A stretch of DNA of 19,980 nt, from NCBI GenBank assembly GCA_023262065.1, contig JALRDW010000024.1:1-19980 (forward strand), written 5' to 3'. The notes beneath the pieces are model-generated. The model was not told the DNA's origin and ran no database searches. It worked only from the letters and a program-made list of their open reading frames with translations. How positions within the stretch are numbered: the first letter of the stretch is position 1; every line of letters begins with the position of its first letter. A program made the translations under genes and the position numbers. Positions 13,782 through 19,980 of this stretch are shown piece after piece. This stretch comes from Acidimicrobiia bacterium. Its GTDB lineage: Bacteria; Actinomycetota; Acidimicrobiia; IMCC26256.

Positions 13782-14447
13782 GTGCCCCGCCGACGTCTCC
13801 TCGACTCCACGGAACTCTTCAACGCCATGCCGGTCGAGGTCCTCGACGGGCTCCGGGACCGCGCCGTCGTGGAGCGCGTCGCCAAGGGGCAGGCCGTGTT
13901 CAGCGAGGGGGACGCGGCCGACCGCCTCTTCGTCGTGACCGAGGGCCGCATCGCCATCGCGAGCCGGGCCTCGGACGGCCGGGAGACCCTCGTGGCGGTC
14001 ATGGAGGCGGGCGGGCTGTTCGGCGAGCTCGGGCTGTTCGACGGTGAGCCCCGGTCGGCCGACGCCCGGGCCCTCACGGATGCGGAGGTCCTCGCGGTCG
14101 ACTACGCCGCGGTGCGCGCCGCCTTCGAGGCGCGTCCGGACCTGCTGTGGCTGGTCGTCCGCCTGCTCGCCCAGCGCCTGCGCGCGACCGACGAGGCGCT
14201 CGCCGACGCGGTCTTCCTCGACGTCCCGGCCCGCACCGCCAAGCGTCTGCTCGAACTGGCCGGCGATCGGGACGACTTCCAGCTGCCGATGACCCAGGAG
14301 GACCTCGCCGGTCTGGTCGGTGCCTCACGCGAGCGGGTCAACAAGGCGATCGCCATGTTCACCCGGCTCGGCTGGGTCGAGACCACGGGTCGCGGCCACT
14401 ACCACATCCTCGATCGCGAGAGCCTCGCCCAGCGCGCCGAGCAGTGA
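13782..14447 (+). CDS. Crp/Fnr-family transcriptional regulator (GlxR-like)
   Basis: This 221-residue regulator has an N-terminal cyclic-nucleotide-binding beta-roll with the phosphate cassette GELGLFDGEPRS (81-92). It retains the Arg and Ser that bind cAMP phosphate in E. coli CRP. A central dimer helix follows, then a winged helix-turn-helix (about 170-196, MTQEDLAGLVGASRERVNKAI). No cysteine cluster is present, so it is not an FNR oxygen sensor. cAMP is the likely ligand. It is divergent from carD and convergent with the dienelactone-hydrolase-like gene. A global carbon or stress role, as for actinobacterial GlxR/Crp, is inferred. Confidence 0.92.
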   Translation: MPRRRLLDSTELFNAMPVEVLDGLRDRAVVERVAKGQAVFSEGDAADRLFVVTEGRIAIASRASDGRETLVAVMEAGGLFGELGLFDGEPRSADARALTDAEVLAVDYAAVRAAFEARPDLLWLVVRLLAQRLRATDEALADAVFLDVPARTAKRLLELAGDRDDFQLPMTQEDLAGLVGASRERVNKAIAMFTRLGWVETTGRGHYHILDRESLAQRAEQ

Positions 14448-14470
14448 CGCCGGCGGCGCCGCGGCGTCAC
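14444..14470. terminator. Bidirectional hairpin containing both stop codons (crp/dienelactone hydrolase)
   Basis: GTGACGCCG (14444-14452) pairs perfectly with CGGCGTCAC (14462-14470) around a 9-nt loop. The crp TGA (14445-14447) lies in the left arm and the stop of the opposing gene (14467-14469) in the right arm. No T-tract is present. Confidence 0.55.
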
Positions 14471-15201
14471 CCGAGGAAGGCCAGGATCCGTCGCCACGCG
14501 TCGGCGGCGTCGTCAGGCCGGTGGGCCGGGCGCGACGGATCGTGGAGGAAGCCGTGGTCGGCGTCCGGGTACACGACGACCTCCGAACCCGGCACCGCAC
14601 CGAGCGCAGCACGCAGCGCGTCGACGTCGGCCGACGGCGTCCAGTGGTCGACACCGCCGAGGATGGCGAGGGTCGGACACGCGTCGACGAGCCCGGGGAG
14701 CGGTTCGGCGACGGCCGGTCCGCGCCAGGCCTCGGGGACGCGGATCATCCCGTAGCAGGAGACCGCGCGGTCGAACCGGTCGGTCCCGGCGGCCTTGAGG
14801 GCGTAGAGGCCACCCATGCAGAAGCCGAGGATCGCGACCTCGGCGACCCCGTCCTCGACCACGAGCAGGTCCGCGGCCGCGGCGAGCGTGCCGAGCGCCC
14901 GGTCGTCGTCGAGACCGGGCACGAGCGCGAATCGATCCTCGACCGTCAGGCCGTCACGCTCGTCCGCCGGCACACCGGGGAACGGTTCGACCACCACGAC
15001 GGCGTGGCCGTGGGTCGCGAGCCGGCGGGCGAGATCGTCGAAGAGCGGCCGGAGTCCGAAGATGTCCGGGTGCACGACGATCCCCCGACGCGGCATGCCG
15101 AGTGGTCGCGCGTGGATCACGTCGACCGCCGTGTCGTCGGGCGCGCGCACCGCGGTGCGCCCGACCTCGACCTCCTCGGAACCCTCGATGAGTTCGGCCA
15201 T
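14467..15201 (-). CDS. Dienelactone hydrolase-family alpha/beta hydrolase
   Basis: A 244-residue alpha/beta hydrolase. The nucleophile is a cysteine (C128 in GFCMGG) as in dienelactone hydrolases. The other triad members are D185 (GGVDHW) and H216 (DADHGF). PDIFGL (45-50) matches the family block near the active site. Length is at the family norm of about 235-245. Family members hydrolyse dienelactone in chlorocatechol breakdown, but most genomic copies have unknown substrates and no aromatic-degradation gene lies nearby. The ATG has GGAGG 6 nt upstream. It lies 40 bp after disA on the same strand, with a possible TACCCT -10 box at 15230-15235, so it may be partly co-transcribed with disA. 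Confidence 0.9.
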   Translation of the reverse strand: MAELIEGSEEVEVGRTAVRAPDDTAVDVIHARPLGMPRRGIVVHPDIFGLRPLFDDLARRLATHGHAVVVVEPFPGVPADERDGLTVEDRFALVPGLDDDRALGTLAAAADLLVVEDGVAEVAILGFCMGGLYALKAAGTDRFDRAVSCYGMIRVPEAWRGPAVAEPLPGLVDACPTLAILGGVDHWTPSADVDALRAALGAVPGSEVVVYPDADHGFLHDPSRPAHRPDDAADAWRRILAFLG

Positions 15202-15241
15202 GCGTGCCCTCCGTCCGATCCGCGCCGTGAGGGTACGCGGC

Positions 15242-16312
15242 TCAGCTGTAGCGCTCGAGGATCGACGCCTCGGCCAGGCGCGCCAGGCCGTCCTTGATCG
15301 CCTGGGCCCGCACGTCACCCACCCCCTCGACCTCGGTGAGGTCGTCGAGGCTCGCCCGCAGGATCCTCGGCAGCGATCCGAACCGCTCGACGACCGCCTG
15401 CGCGATCGCGTCCGGCAGCCTCGGGATCTTCGCGAGCAGCCGGTGCCCGCGCGGTCGGACCGCGTCCTCGAGCACCGGGTCGCCGTCGTGGCCGAGGACC
15501 CGGGCCACCTCGACGATGTCGACGATCGCCTCGGTGTCGAGGAGCGCGAGCGCGTCGACGATCCGGTCGGTACCGGCCGCGTTCGCGGTGCGGTAGTCCT
15601 CGATGAGGAGCCGGTGGTCCTCATCCACCCCGACCATGAGCTCCTCGAGTTGGAGGAGCACCAACCGGCCGTCGGTGCCGAGCTCGACGACGTACTCCTC
15701 GATCTCGTCCGCGATGCGCCGGACCATCTCGGCCCGCTGCAGCGCGGTGGCGACGTCCCGCCAGGTCACGAGGTCCTCGATCTCGACCGCGGACAGGCTC
15801 GTCGACACCGCATCGAGCCGCTGCCGGTAGCGCTCGAGGATCTGCATCGCCTGATCCGCCCGGGCCAGGACGCGGGCGACGGGCTCGAGCTGCCGCTTCT
15901 CGCCGCCGCGGTGGATCGCGACGACGCTCATGTCCTCGGACACGGTGATCGTGGGGACGGCCACCTGACGCCCCACCCGTTCCGCGGTGCGGTGCCGGGT
16001 GCCGGTCTCCGAGGTCGGGATGTCGGGATCGGGCACGAGGTGGACGTTGGCCCGGGCGATGCGCGTCGCGTCGGCCGAGAGGATGATCGCGCCGTCCATC
16101 TTCGCGAGTTCCGAGAGTCGTTGCGGCGAGAACTCGGCGTCGAGGAGGAACCCGCCGGAGCAGATCGACAGGACCTCGGGGCCGTCACCGACCACGACGA
16201 GCGCACCCATGCGGGCCTGGAGGATGCGATCGAGGCCCTCCCGCAGCGGTTGTCCGGGCGCGACGAGCCGCAGGGCGGCGAGCATCGCGTCGGATCGGCT
16301 GGGCGTCGGCAC
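15242..16312 (-). CDS. disA: DNA-integrity scanning diadenylate cyclase DisA
   Basis: A 356-residue protein, matching family length. The N-terminal DAC domain has the catalytic DGA (73-75) and RHRTAER (106-112) that bind two ATP to make c-di-AMP. A helical linker follows, and then C-terminal helix-hairpin-helix domains (LTEVEGVGDVRAQAIKDGL) that bind branched DNA such as stalled forks and Holliday junctions. It forms an octamer in characterised homologues. GTG at 16312 is chosen for GGAGG 6 nt upstream and for the correct family length. It follows radA by 108 bp; RadA is known to bind and restrain DisA in Bacillus and mycobacteria. Confidence 0.97.
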   Translation of the reverse strand: MPTPSRSDAMLAALRLVAPGQPLREGLDRILQARMGALVVVGDGPEVLSICSGGFLLDAEFSPQRLSELAKMDGAIILSADATRIARANVHLVPDPDIPTSETGTRHRTAERVGRQVAVPTITVSEDMSVVAIHRGGEKRQLEPVARVLARADQAMQILERYRQRLDAVSTSLSAVEIEDLVTWRDVATALQRAEMVRRIADEIEEYVVELGTDGRLVLLQLEELMVGVDEDHRLLIEDYRTANAAGTDRIVDALALLDTEAIVDIVEVARVLGHDGDPVLEDAVRPRGHRLLAKIPRLPDAIAQAVVERFGSLPRILRASLDDLTEVEGVGDVRAQAIKDGLARLAEASILERYS

Positions 16313-16420
16313 CGTGGTCCTCCCGGCGTCAGGTGGGCGGAAGGGTAATCGGGACCGCGCCGATCCGGCTCGGGTCCCCGCCACCGGGACGCGAAGGGGA
16401 CACGCGCCCCCGGACCGGAC

Positions 16421-17779
16421 TCAGTCGGCCCCGGCGCGCACCCCGGCGGCGTGCAGTGCCTCGACCACGCTCCCGACGCGCAGCAGCGTGATGCCATCGA
16501 CGTCGGGGGTGGAGACCGGGACCACGGCTCGTCGGAACCCGAGTCGGGCGGCCTCGCCGAGCCGCCGCGGGGTCTGTGCGGCCTGCCGCAGTTCGCCGCC
16601 GAGTCCGATCTCCCCGATCGCCACGAGGTCGTCGGGCACCGCGACACCGAGGCGCGCGCCGGCCACCGCGAGCACGAGCGCGAGGTCGGCCCCGGCCTCG
16701 GCGACCCGTACCCCGCCGGCGACGCTCGTGTACACGTCGGCGTCGCCGAGGGGCAGACCCGCCCGCGCGTCCAGCACCGCGAGCAGCATCGCGAGGCGCG
16801 AGGACTCGAGCCCCTGTGCGCTGCGGCGCGGCATCGGCGCGGTCGTCGTGCTCACGAGCGCCTGGACCTCGACGAGCAGCGGACGCGCCCCCTCGAGGAC
16901 GGGCACCACGATGGAGCCCGGGGAACCGGGGCGGCGGTCCGAGAGGAAGAGTGCACTCGGGTCCGGCACGTCGACGAGGCCGGTCTCCCCCATCTCGAAC
17001 AGACCGAGCTCGTGGGTCGCGCCGAACCGGTGCTTGAGCGCGTGGAGCATGCGGAGTGCGTGGTGGCGATCGCCCTCGAACTGCAGGACGGTGTCGACCA
17101 CGTGCTCGAGGGCGCGCGGACCCGCGAGGTTGCCGTCCTTCGTGACGTGGCCGACGAGCACGACCGCGAGGTTCCGCTCCTTGGCCAGTCGCACGAGGCG
17201 GTGCGCGCACTCGCGGACCTGCGCGACCGAACCGGGTGCGCCCGGGAGATCCGGATCGACGACGGTCTGGATCGAGTCGATGGCGAGGACGTCGGGCTGG
17301 GTCGCCTCGACCTGGGCGACGACGTGCGCGAGCGACGTGTCGGACACGAGCAGGAGGTTCGACTCGAGGGCCCCGAGCCGCCCGGCGCGCAGACGGACCT
17401 GCTCGCAGGACTCCTCGGCCGAGACCAGCAGGCACCGGGCCCCGCCCGCGGCCATGCGACCGAGCGCCTGGAGCAGGAGCGTCGACTTGCCCATCCCCGG
17501 TTCTCCGCCGAGGAGCGTGACCGACCCGGCGACGAGTCCCCCACCGAGGACCCGGTCGAGCTCGGCGACCCCGGTCGGTCGCCGTGCCGCGCCGAGTGGG
17601 TCCACCTCGTCGATCGGGACGGCGGCGGCCAGGGTGCCGACGATCGCGCCCCGACCGGTCGGGTCGTCGACCTCCTCGACGAGGGTGTTCCACTCCCCGC
17701 ACTCCGGGCACCGGCCCAGCCATCGGGGGGACTGGGCACCGCAGTCGGTGCAACGGTGGCGAACACGTGTTCGGGTCAT
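16421..17779 (-). CDS. radA: DNA repair ATPase RadA (Sms)
   Basis: A 452-residue RecA-like branch-migration helicase with all domains: zinc finger C10, C13, C24, C27 (CTDCG, CPECG); Walker A GGEPGMGKST (K98); Walker B LAIDSIQTVV; the RadA signature KHRFG, where most homologues have KNRFG; and a C-terminal Lon-like domain (SSRLAMLLAVLDARAGLPL, DVYTSVAGG). It processes recombination intermediates. ATG at 17779 places the zinc finger at the N-terminus as in the family. A TACGCT -10 box ends 6 nt upstream, so the mRNA is probably leaderless. The opposing promoter of the HAD gene overlaps it. It is followed by disA. Confidence 0.97.
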   Translation of the reverse strand: MTRTRVRHRCTDCGAQSPRWLGRCPECGEWNTLVEEVDDPTGRGAIVGTLAAAVPIDEVDPLGAARRPTGVAELDRVLGGGLVAGSVTLLGGEPGMGKSTLLLQALGRMAAGGARCLLVSAEESCEQVRLRAGRLGALESNLLLVSDTSLAHVVAQVEATQPDVLAIDSIQTVVDPDLPGAPGSVAQVRECAHRLVRLAKERNLAVVLVGHVTKDGNLAGPRALEHVVDTVLQFEGDRHHALRMLHALKHRFGATHELGLFEMGETGLVDVPDPSALFLSDRRPGSPGSIVVPVLEGARPLLVEVQALVSTTTAPMPRRSAQGLESSRLAMLLAVLDARAGLPLGDADVYTSVAGGVRVAEAGADLALVLAVAGARLGVAVPDDLVAIGEIGLGGELRQAAQTPRRLGEAARLGFRRAVVPVSTPDVDGITLLRVGSVVEALHAAGVRAGAD

Positions 17780-17785
17780 GGGCGC

Positions 17786-17795
17786 AGCGTAGCGT
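17786..17795. promoter_or_regulatory. Overlapping divergent -10 boxes of radA and the HAD phosphatase gene
   Basis: AGCGTAGCGT reads TACGCT on minus (plus 17786-17791), 6 nt from the radA ATG, and TAGCGT on plus (17790-17795), 6 nt from the HAD GTG. The two hexamers share the central TA. The whole intergenic space is only 22 bp, so both mRNAs should be leaderless and the promoters mutually exclusive. Confidence 0.6.
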
Positions 17796-17801
17796 GGGGC
17801 T

Positions 17802-18422
17802 GTGACGGCATCGGCGGACCTGGTCGTGGGCTTCGACCTCGACATGACCCTCATCGACTCCCGGCCCGGGGTCGCCGCCACCTTCGCCGAGCTGAACCGG
17901 GTGCTCGGCACGGCCATCCCCGGGGACGAGCTGGCCGAACGGCTCGGGCCGACCCTCGAGATGGAGATGGCGGCCTTCTTCCCGCCCGAGGAGATCCCGG
18001 CGGTCTGTGACCGGTTCCGGGAGATCTACGCCACCATCGGGGTCGCCGGGTGCAGCCGGCTCCCGGGGGCCGAGGCCGCGCTCGGGACGGTGGCCGCGCT
18101 CGGCGGCCGGACCCTCGTGGTGACCGCGAAGTACGAGCCGAACGCCCACCGCTGTCTGCGGGCCGTGGACCTCCGCGTCGACCACGTGGTCGGCTGGAAG
18201 CACGGTCCGCAGAAGGGTGCCGCACTGCTCGAGCACGGCGCGCTCGCGTACATCGGCGACACTCCCCCGGACATCGAGGCGGCCCGGGCCGCCGACGCGA
18301 TCGCCGTGGCCGTCGCGTCGGGGCCGTGGTCCGCGGAGCAGCTCGCCGCGCACGGCGCCGACGTCGTGCTCGGGTCCCTGCTCGAATTCCCCGCCTGGTT
18401 GGCCGCCGCGCTCGACGCCTGA
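17802..18422 (+). CDS. HAD-superfamily hydrolase, phosphoglycolate phosphatase-like
   Basis: A 206-residue HAD phosphatase with motif I FDLDMTLIDS (D12, D14), a small helical cap (about residues 20-85), motif II VVTAK (T108), motif III lysine K138 (GPQKGAALL) and motif IV YIGDTPPDIEA (D153, D157). Gph-type enzymes clear 2-phosphoglycolate, including that formed from 3'-phosphoglycolate ends during DNA repair, so its place beside radA is suggestive. Substrate cannot be set from sequence. It is leaderless from the shared divergent promoter. Its stop directly abuts the stop of the convergent lipoprotein gene. Confidence 0.85.
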   Translation: MTASADLVVGFDLDMTLIDSRPGVAATFAELNRVLGTAIPGDELAERLGPTLEMEMAAFFPPEEIPAVCDRFREIYATIGVAGCSRLPGAEAALGTVAALGGRTLVVTAKYEPNAHRCLRAVDLRVDHVVGWKHGPQKGAALLEHGALAYIGDTPPDIEAARAADAIAVAVASGPWSAEQLAAHGADVVLGSLLEFPAWLAAALDA

Positions 18423-19280
18423 TCAGCGGGGCGGCGCGTGCCGCCCGTGGCGGCGGCGCGGCGCGTGCGCCCCGTGAGCACCCTTCGGGAGTCGGAGCGT
18501 CGGATCCTCGTCGACCTCGTGCGGGAGGTGGCGCCGAGCGCCCGGGGAGTGTCGACCGCGGGGTCGACGCCGTTGCACCCGGATGCTCGCGACCACGATC
18601 GCCACCGCTCCGAGCAGGGCGAGGACGCCGAGCAGCGCGAGCAGCACCGAACCCCAGTGCCAGACCGTGCTGCTCGCGTCGAGGTCGATCCGTCCGTCCA
18701 CCGGGGTGGCCCGCTGGGGGGACGAGCCCGGGAGCCGGGCCTCGGCCGCGAGGCGCAGGTCGGCGGCGACGGTCCGGTCGAGGGCCGCGGCCACGGCGGC
18801 CGGATCGACCCCGGCCGCGCGCACCCGGGCCACGAGCGCGGGGTCCTCGGCGAGCCCGCTGCGCACCGCGCCGGCATCGAGGTCGATGCGGACGCGGTAC
18901 GTGTCACGCAGGCCGCCGTCGCGGTGCTCGAGTTCGAAGGTGCGCACGATCGGTGCGTCCCCGGTGATCTCCCGCACGATCCGGGTGGCCTCGGCCGGAT
19001 CCGCGAAGGGCTTGGAGACCGTGAGGGTCGCACCGCCGCCGGATCGACGCCACCCGCGCACCCGCCACCCGGCGGCCGCGAGGTCCTCGACGCGCACGGC
19101 GTCGGCGAGGCGGCGTCCGTCGACCTCGGCCGCCCGTCGGGCCGCCGGGTCCAGGTGGACCCGCACCGCGACCTCGCCGGCGCCGGAGGCGTGCATCCGG
19201 ACGACGAGGGTCGTGTCGACGCGGCAGGCGGCGAGCAGGATGCTCGCCGCCGCCACCAGGATGAGTGCGCGCCCGCGCAC
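18423..19280 (-). CDS. LppM-like lipoprotein
   Basis: A 285-residue protein with a lipoprotein signal: MRGR, a hydrophobic stretch, then the lipobox LAAC with C19 as lipidation site. The extracytoplasmic part has VDTTLVVRMHASGAGEVAVRV and repeated alpha/beta segments like mycobacterial LppM (Rv2171, DUF3153). A C-terminal membrane segment follows (about 210-232, LLALLGVLALLGAVAIVVA). The last 50 residues are a His/Arg-rich tail. LppM is implicated in phagocytosis in M. tuberculosis; its biochemical role is unclear. The GTG lies 18 nt after the clpC stop and lacks an obvious ribosome binding site, so coupling to clpC is plausible. Confidence 0.78.
   Translation of the reverse strand: MRGRALILVAAASILLAACRVDTTLVVRMHASGAGEVAVRVHLDPAARRAAEVDGRRLADAVRVEDLAAAGWRVRGWRRSGGGATLTVSKPFADPAEATRIVREITGDAPIVRTFELEHRDGGLRDTYRVRIDLDAGAVRSGLAEDPALVARVRAAGVDPAAVAAALDRTVAADLRLAAEARLPGSSPQRATPVDGRIDLDASSTVWHWGSVLLALLGVLALLGAVAIVVASIRVQRRRPRGRHSPGARRHLPHEVDEDPTLRLPKGAHGAHAPRRRHGRHAPPR
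18429..18446 (+). terminator. Hairpin downstream of the HAD gene
   Basis: GGGCGGC (18429-18435) pairs with GCCGCCC (18440-18446) around a GCGT loop, 6 nt after the HAD stop and inside the 3' coding end of the opposing lipoprotein gene. No T-tract follows. Confidence 0.4.
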
Positions 19281-19297
19281 GGTGCACGCGGAGGGTG

Positions 19298-19980
19298 TCA
19301 GCCCTCCGAACCGCTTCCGGCCAGTTCGACCGGGGGCGGCTCGATGCCCTCGATCGTGCGGAACACGATCTCCTCGCCCTCGGCGTCGACGAGGATCGAC
19401 TCGCCCGTGTGCAACTCCTTCCAGAGCAGCTTCTCGGAGAGCGGGTCCTCGACCAGACGCTGGATGGCACGCCGCAGCGGACGGGCGCCCAGCGTGGGGT
19501 CGTACCCCTTGGCCGTGAGGAGGTCCCGGGCCGCGTCGGTGAGGTCGAGGCTGATGCCCTGACCCTGCAACTGGTCCTGCACCCGCTTGATGAGCAGGTC
19601 CACGATCGAGTGCACCTCGTCGCGGGTCAGCTCGCCGAACACGATGACCTCGTCGATGCGGTTGAGGAACTCGGGCCGGAAGTGCCGCTTGAGCTCCTCG
19701 GTCACCTTGTCCTTCATGCGCTCGTACGTGACCGCGTCGTCGGCCTTCGCGAACCCCACGCCGGTCTTGCGCAGGTCGGAGGTGCCGAGGTTCGAGGTCA
19801 TGATGATCACGGTGTTCTTGAAGTCGACCGTGCGACCCTGCGAGTCGGTCAGGCGGCCGTCCTCGAGGATCTGGAGCAGCGAGTTGAAGACGTCCGGGTG
19901 GGCCTTCTCGATCTCGTCGAACAGGACCACCGAGAACGGCTTGCGCCGCACGGCCTCGGTGAGCTGCCCGCCCTCGTCGT
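19298..19980 (-). CDS. clpC: ATP-dependent Clp protease ATPase subunit ClpC (C-terminal part)
   Basis: Partial gene entering from the right edge; about 227 C-terminal residues are visible, and a full ClpC has about 820-850. Present are the end of the second AAA+ domain: EGGQLTEAVRRKP, Walker B VVLFDEIEKAHPDVFN, LTDSQGRTVDF, sensor 1 IIMTSNLG, the arginine-finger region FRPEFLNRIDE, and the C-terminal D2-small domain with sensor 2 GARPLRRAIQRLVEDPL. ClpC unfolds substrates and feeds them to ClpP. The frame is open to position 19980. The lipoprotein gene follows 18 nt after its stop. Confidence 0.97.
   Translation of the reverse strand, partial: DEGGQLTEAVRRKPFSVVLFDEIEKAHPDVFNSLLQILEDGRLTDSQGRTVDFKNTVIIMTSNLGTSDLRKTGVGFAKADDAVTYERMKDKVTEELKRHFRPEFLNRIDEVIVFGELTRDEVHSIVDLLIKRVQDQLQGQGISLDLTDAARDLLTAKGYDPTLGARPLRRAIQRLVEDPLSEKLLWKELHTGESILVDAEGEEIVFRTIEGIEPPPVELAGSGSEG

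Noticed and set aside
16374..16401. GTCCCC/GGGGAC hairpin between radA and disA as a terminator
   Set aside because: The stem is only 6 bp with a 16-nt loop and no T-tract, which is easily expected by chance at this GC content.
16329..18353. Minus-strand open frame of 674 codons overlapping radA and the HAD gene
   Set aside because: It is out of frame with radA, lies antisense to the HAD gene, and is low-complexity Arg/Gly sequence without motifs.

Overview
This is a gene-dense, very GC-rich window of about 20 kb. It looks like chromosome from an actinobacterium (Actinomycetota). The support is a CarD regulator, a CysO-like sulfur carrier, GpgS, a GlxR-like Crp protein, an LppM-like lipoprotein, many GTG starts, and several start codons placed 6-9 nt after a -10 box, as in leaderless actinobacterial transcripts. 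The genus cannot be fixed from sequence alone. Deep-branching classes such as Acidimicrobiia or Thermoleophilia are possible but unproven. No IS element, phage gene, CRISPR array or rRNA was found.

Left part (1-1909, minus strand): a SAM-I-clan riboswitch precedes a divergent threonine-synthase-like enzyme. Its stop overlaps the start of a CysO/MoaD-type sulfur carrier ending in Gly-Gly. The 3' end of the carrier gene and its downstream hairpin are tandemly repeated with a 75-bp, in-frame period at the window edge. Riboswitch, O-phosphohomoserine-type PLP enzyme and thiocarboxylate carrier together suggest a protein-thiocarboxylate route to homocysteine. This is the most interesting proposal here.

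Compatible-solute region (1944-7495): glucosyl-3-phosphoglycerate synthase (gpgS), a convergent type-2 glycerate kinase, then divergently transcribed treT (trehalose from NDP-glucose plus glucose), an OtsA-like GT20 enzyme, and a convergent trehalose-phosphatase (otsB). Two trehalose routes and one glucosylglycerate route lie side by side, which suggests osmotic, desiccation or nitrogen-stress protection.

Housekeeping core (7471-19980, mostly minus strand): reading right to left, clpC (partial), an LppM-like lipoprotein, radA, disA, a dienelactone-hydrolase-like enzyme, carD, a YacL-type PIN/TRAM protein, ispD, ispF, cysS, rlmB, tRNA-Thr(UGU), and a LytR_C-domain membrane protein. A HAD phosphatase gene and a Crp/Fnr regulator gene sit on the plus strand among them. 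The order clpC-radA-disA-yacL-ispD-ispF-(...)-cysS-rlmB is known from Bacillus, and parts of it from Mycobacterium, so this block is ancient.

Layout habits that recur: ATGA/GTGA stop-start overlaps inside operons; convergent neighbours whose stop codons lie in or beside a shared hairpin; and divergent neighbours whose -10 boxes overlap. No gene-free stretch exceeds 300 bases. The longest, 1649-1943, holds the riboswitch and two divergent promoters.
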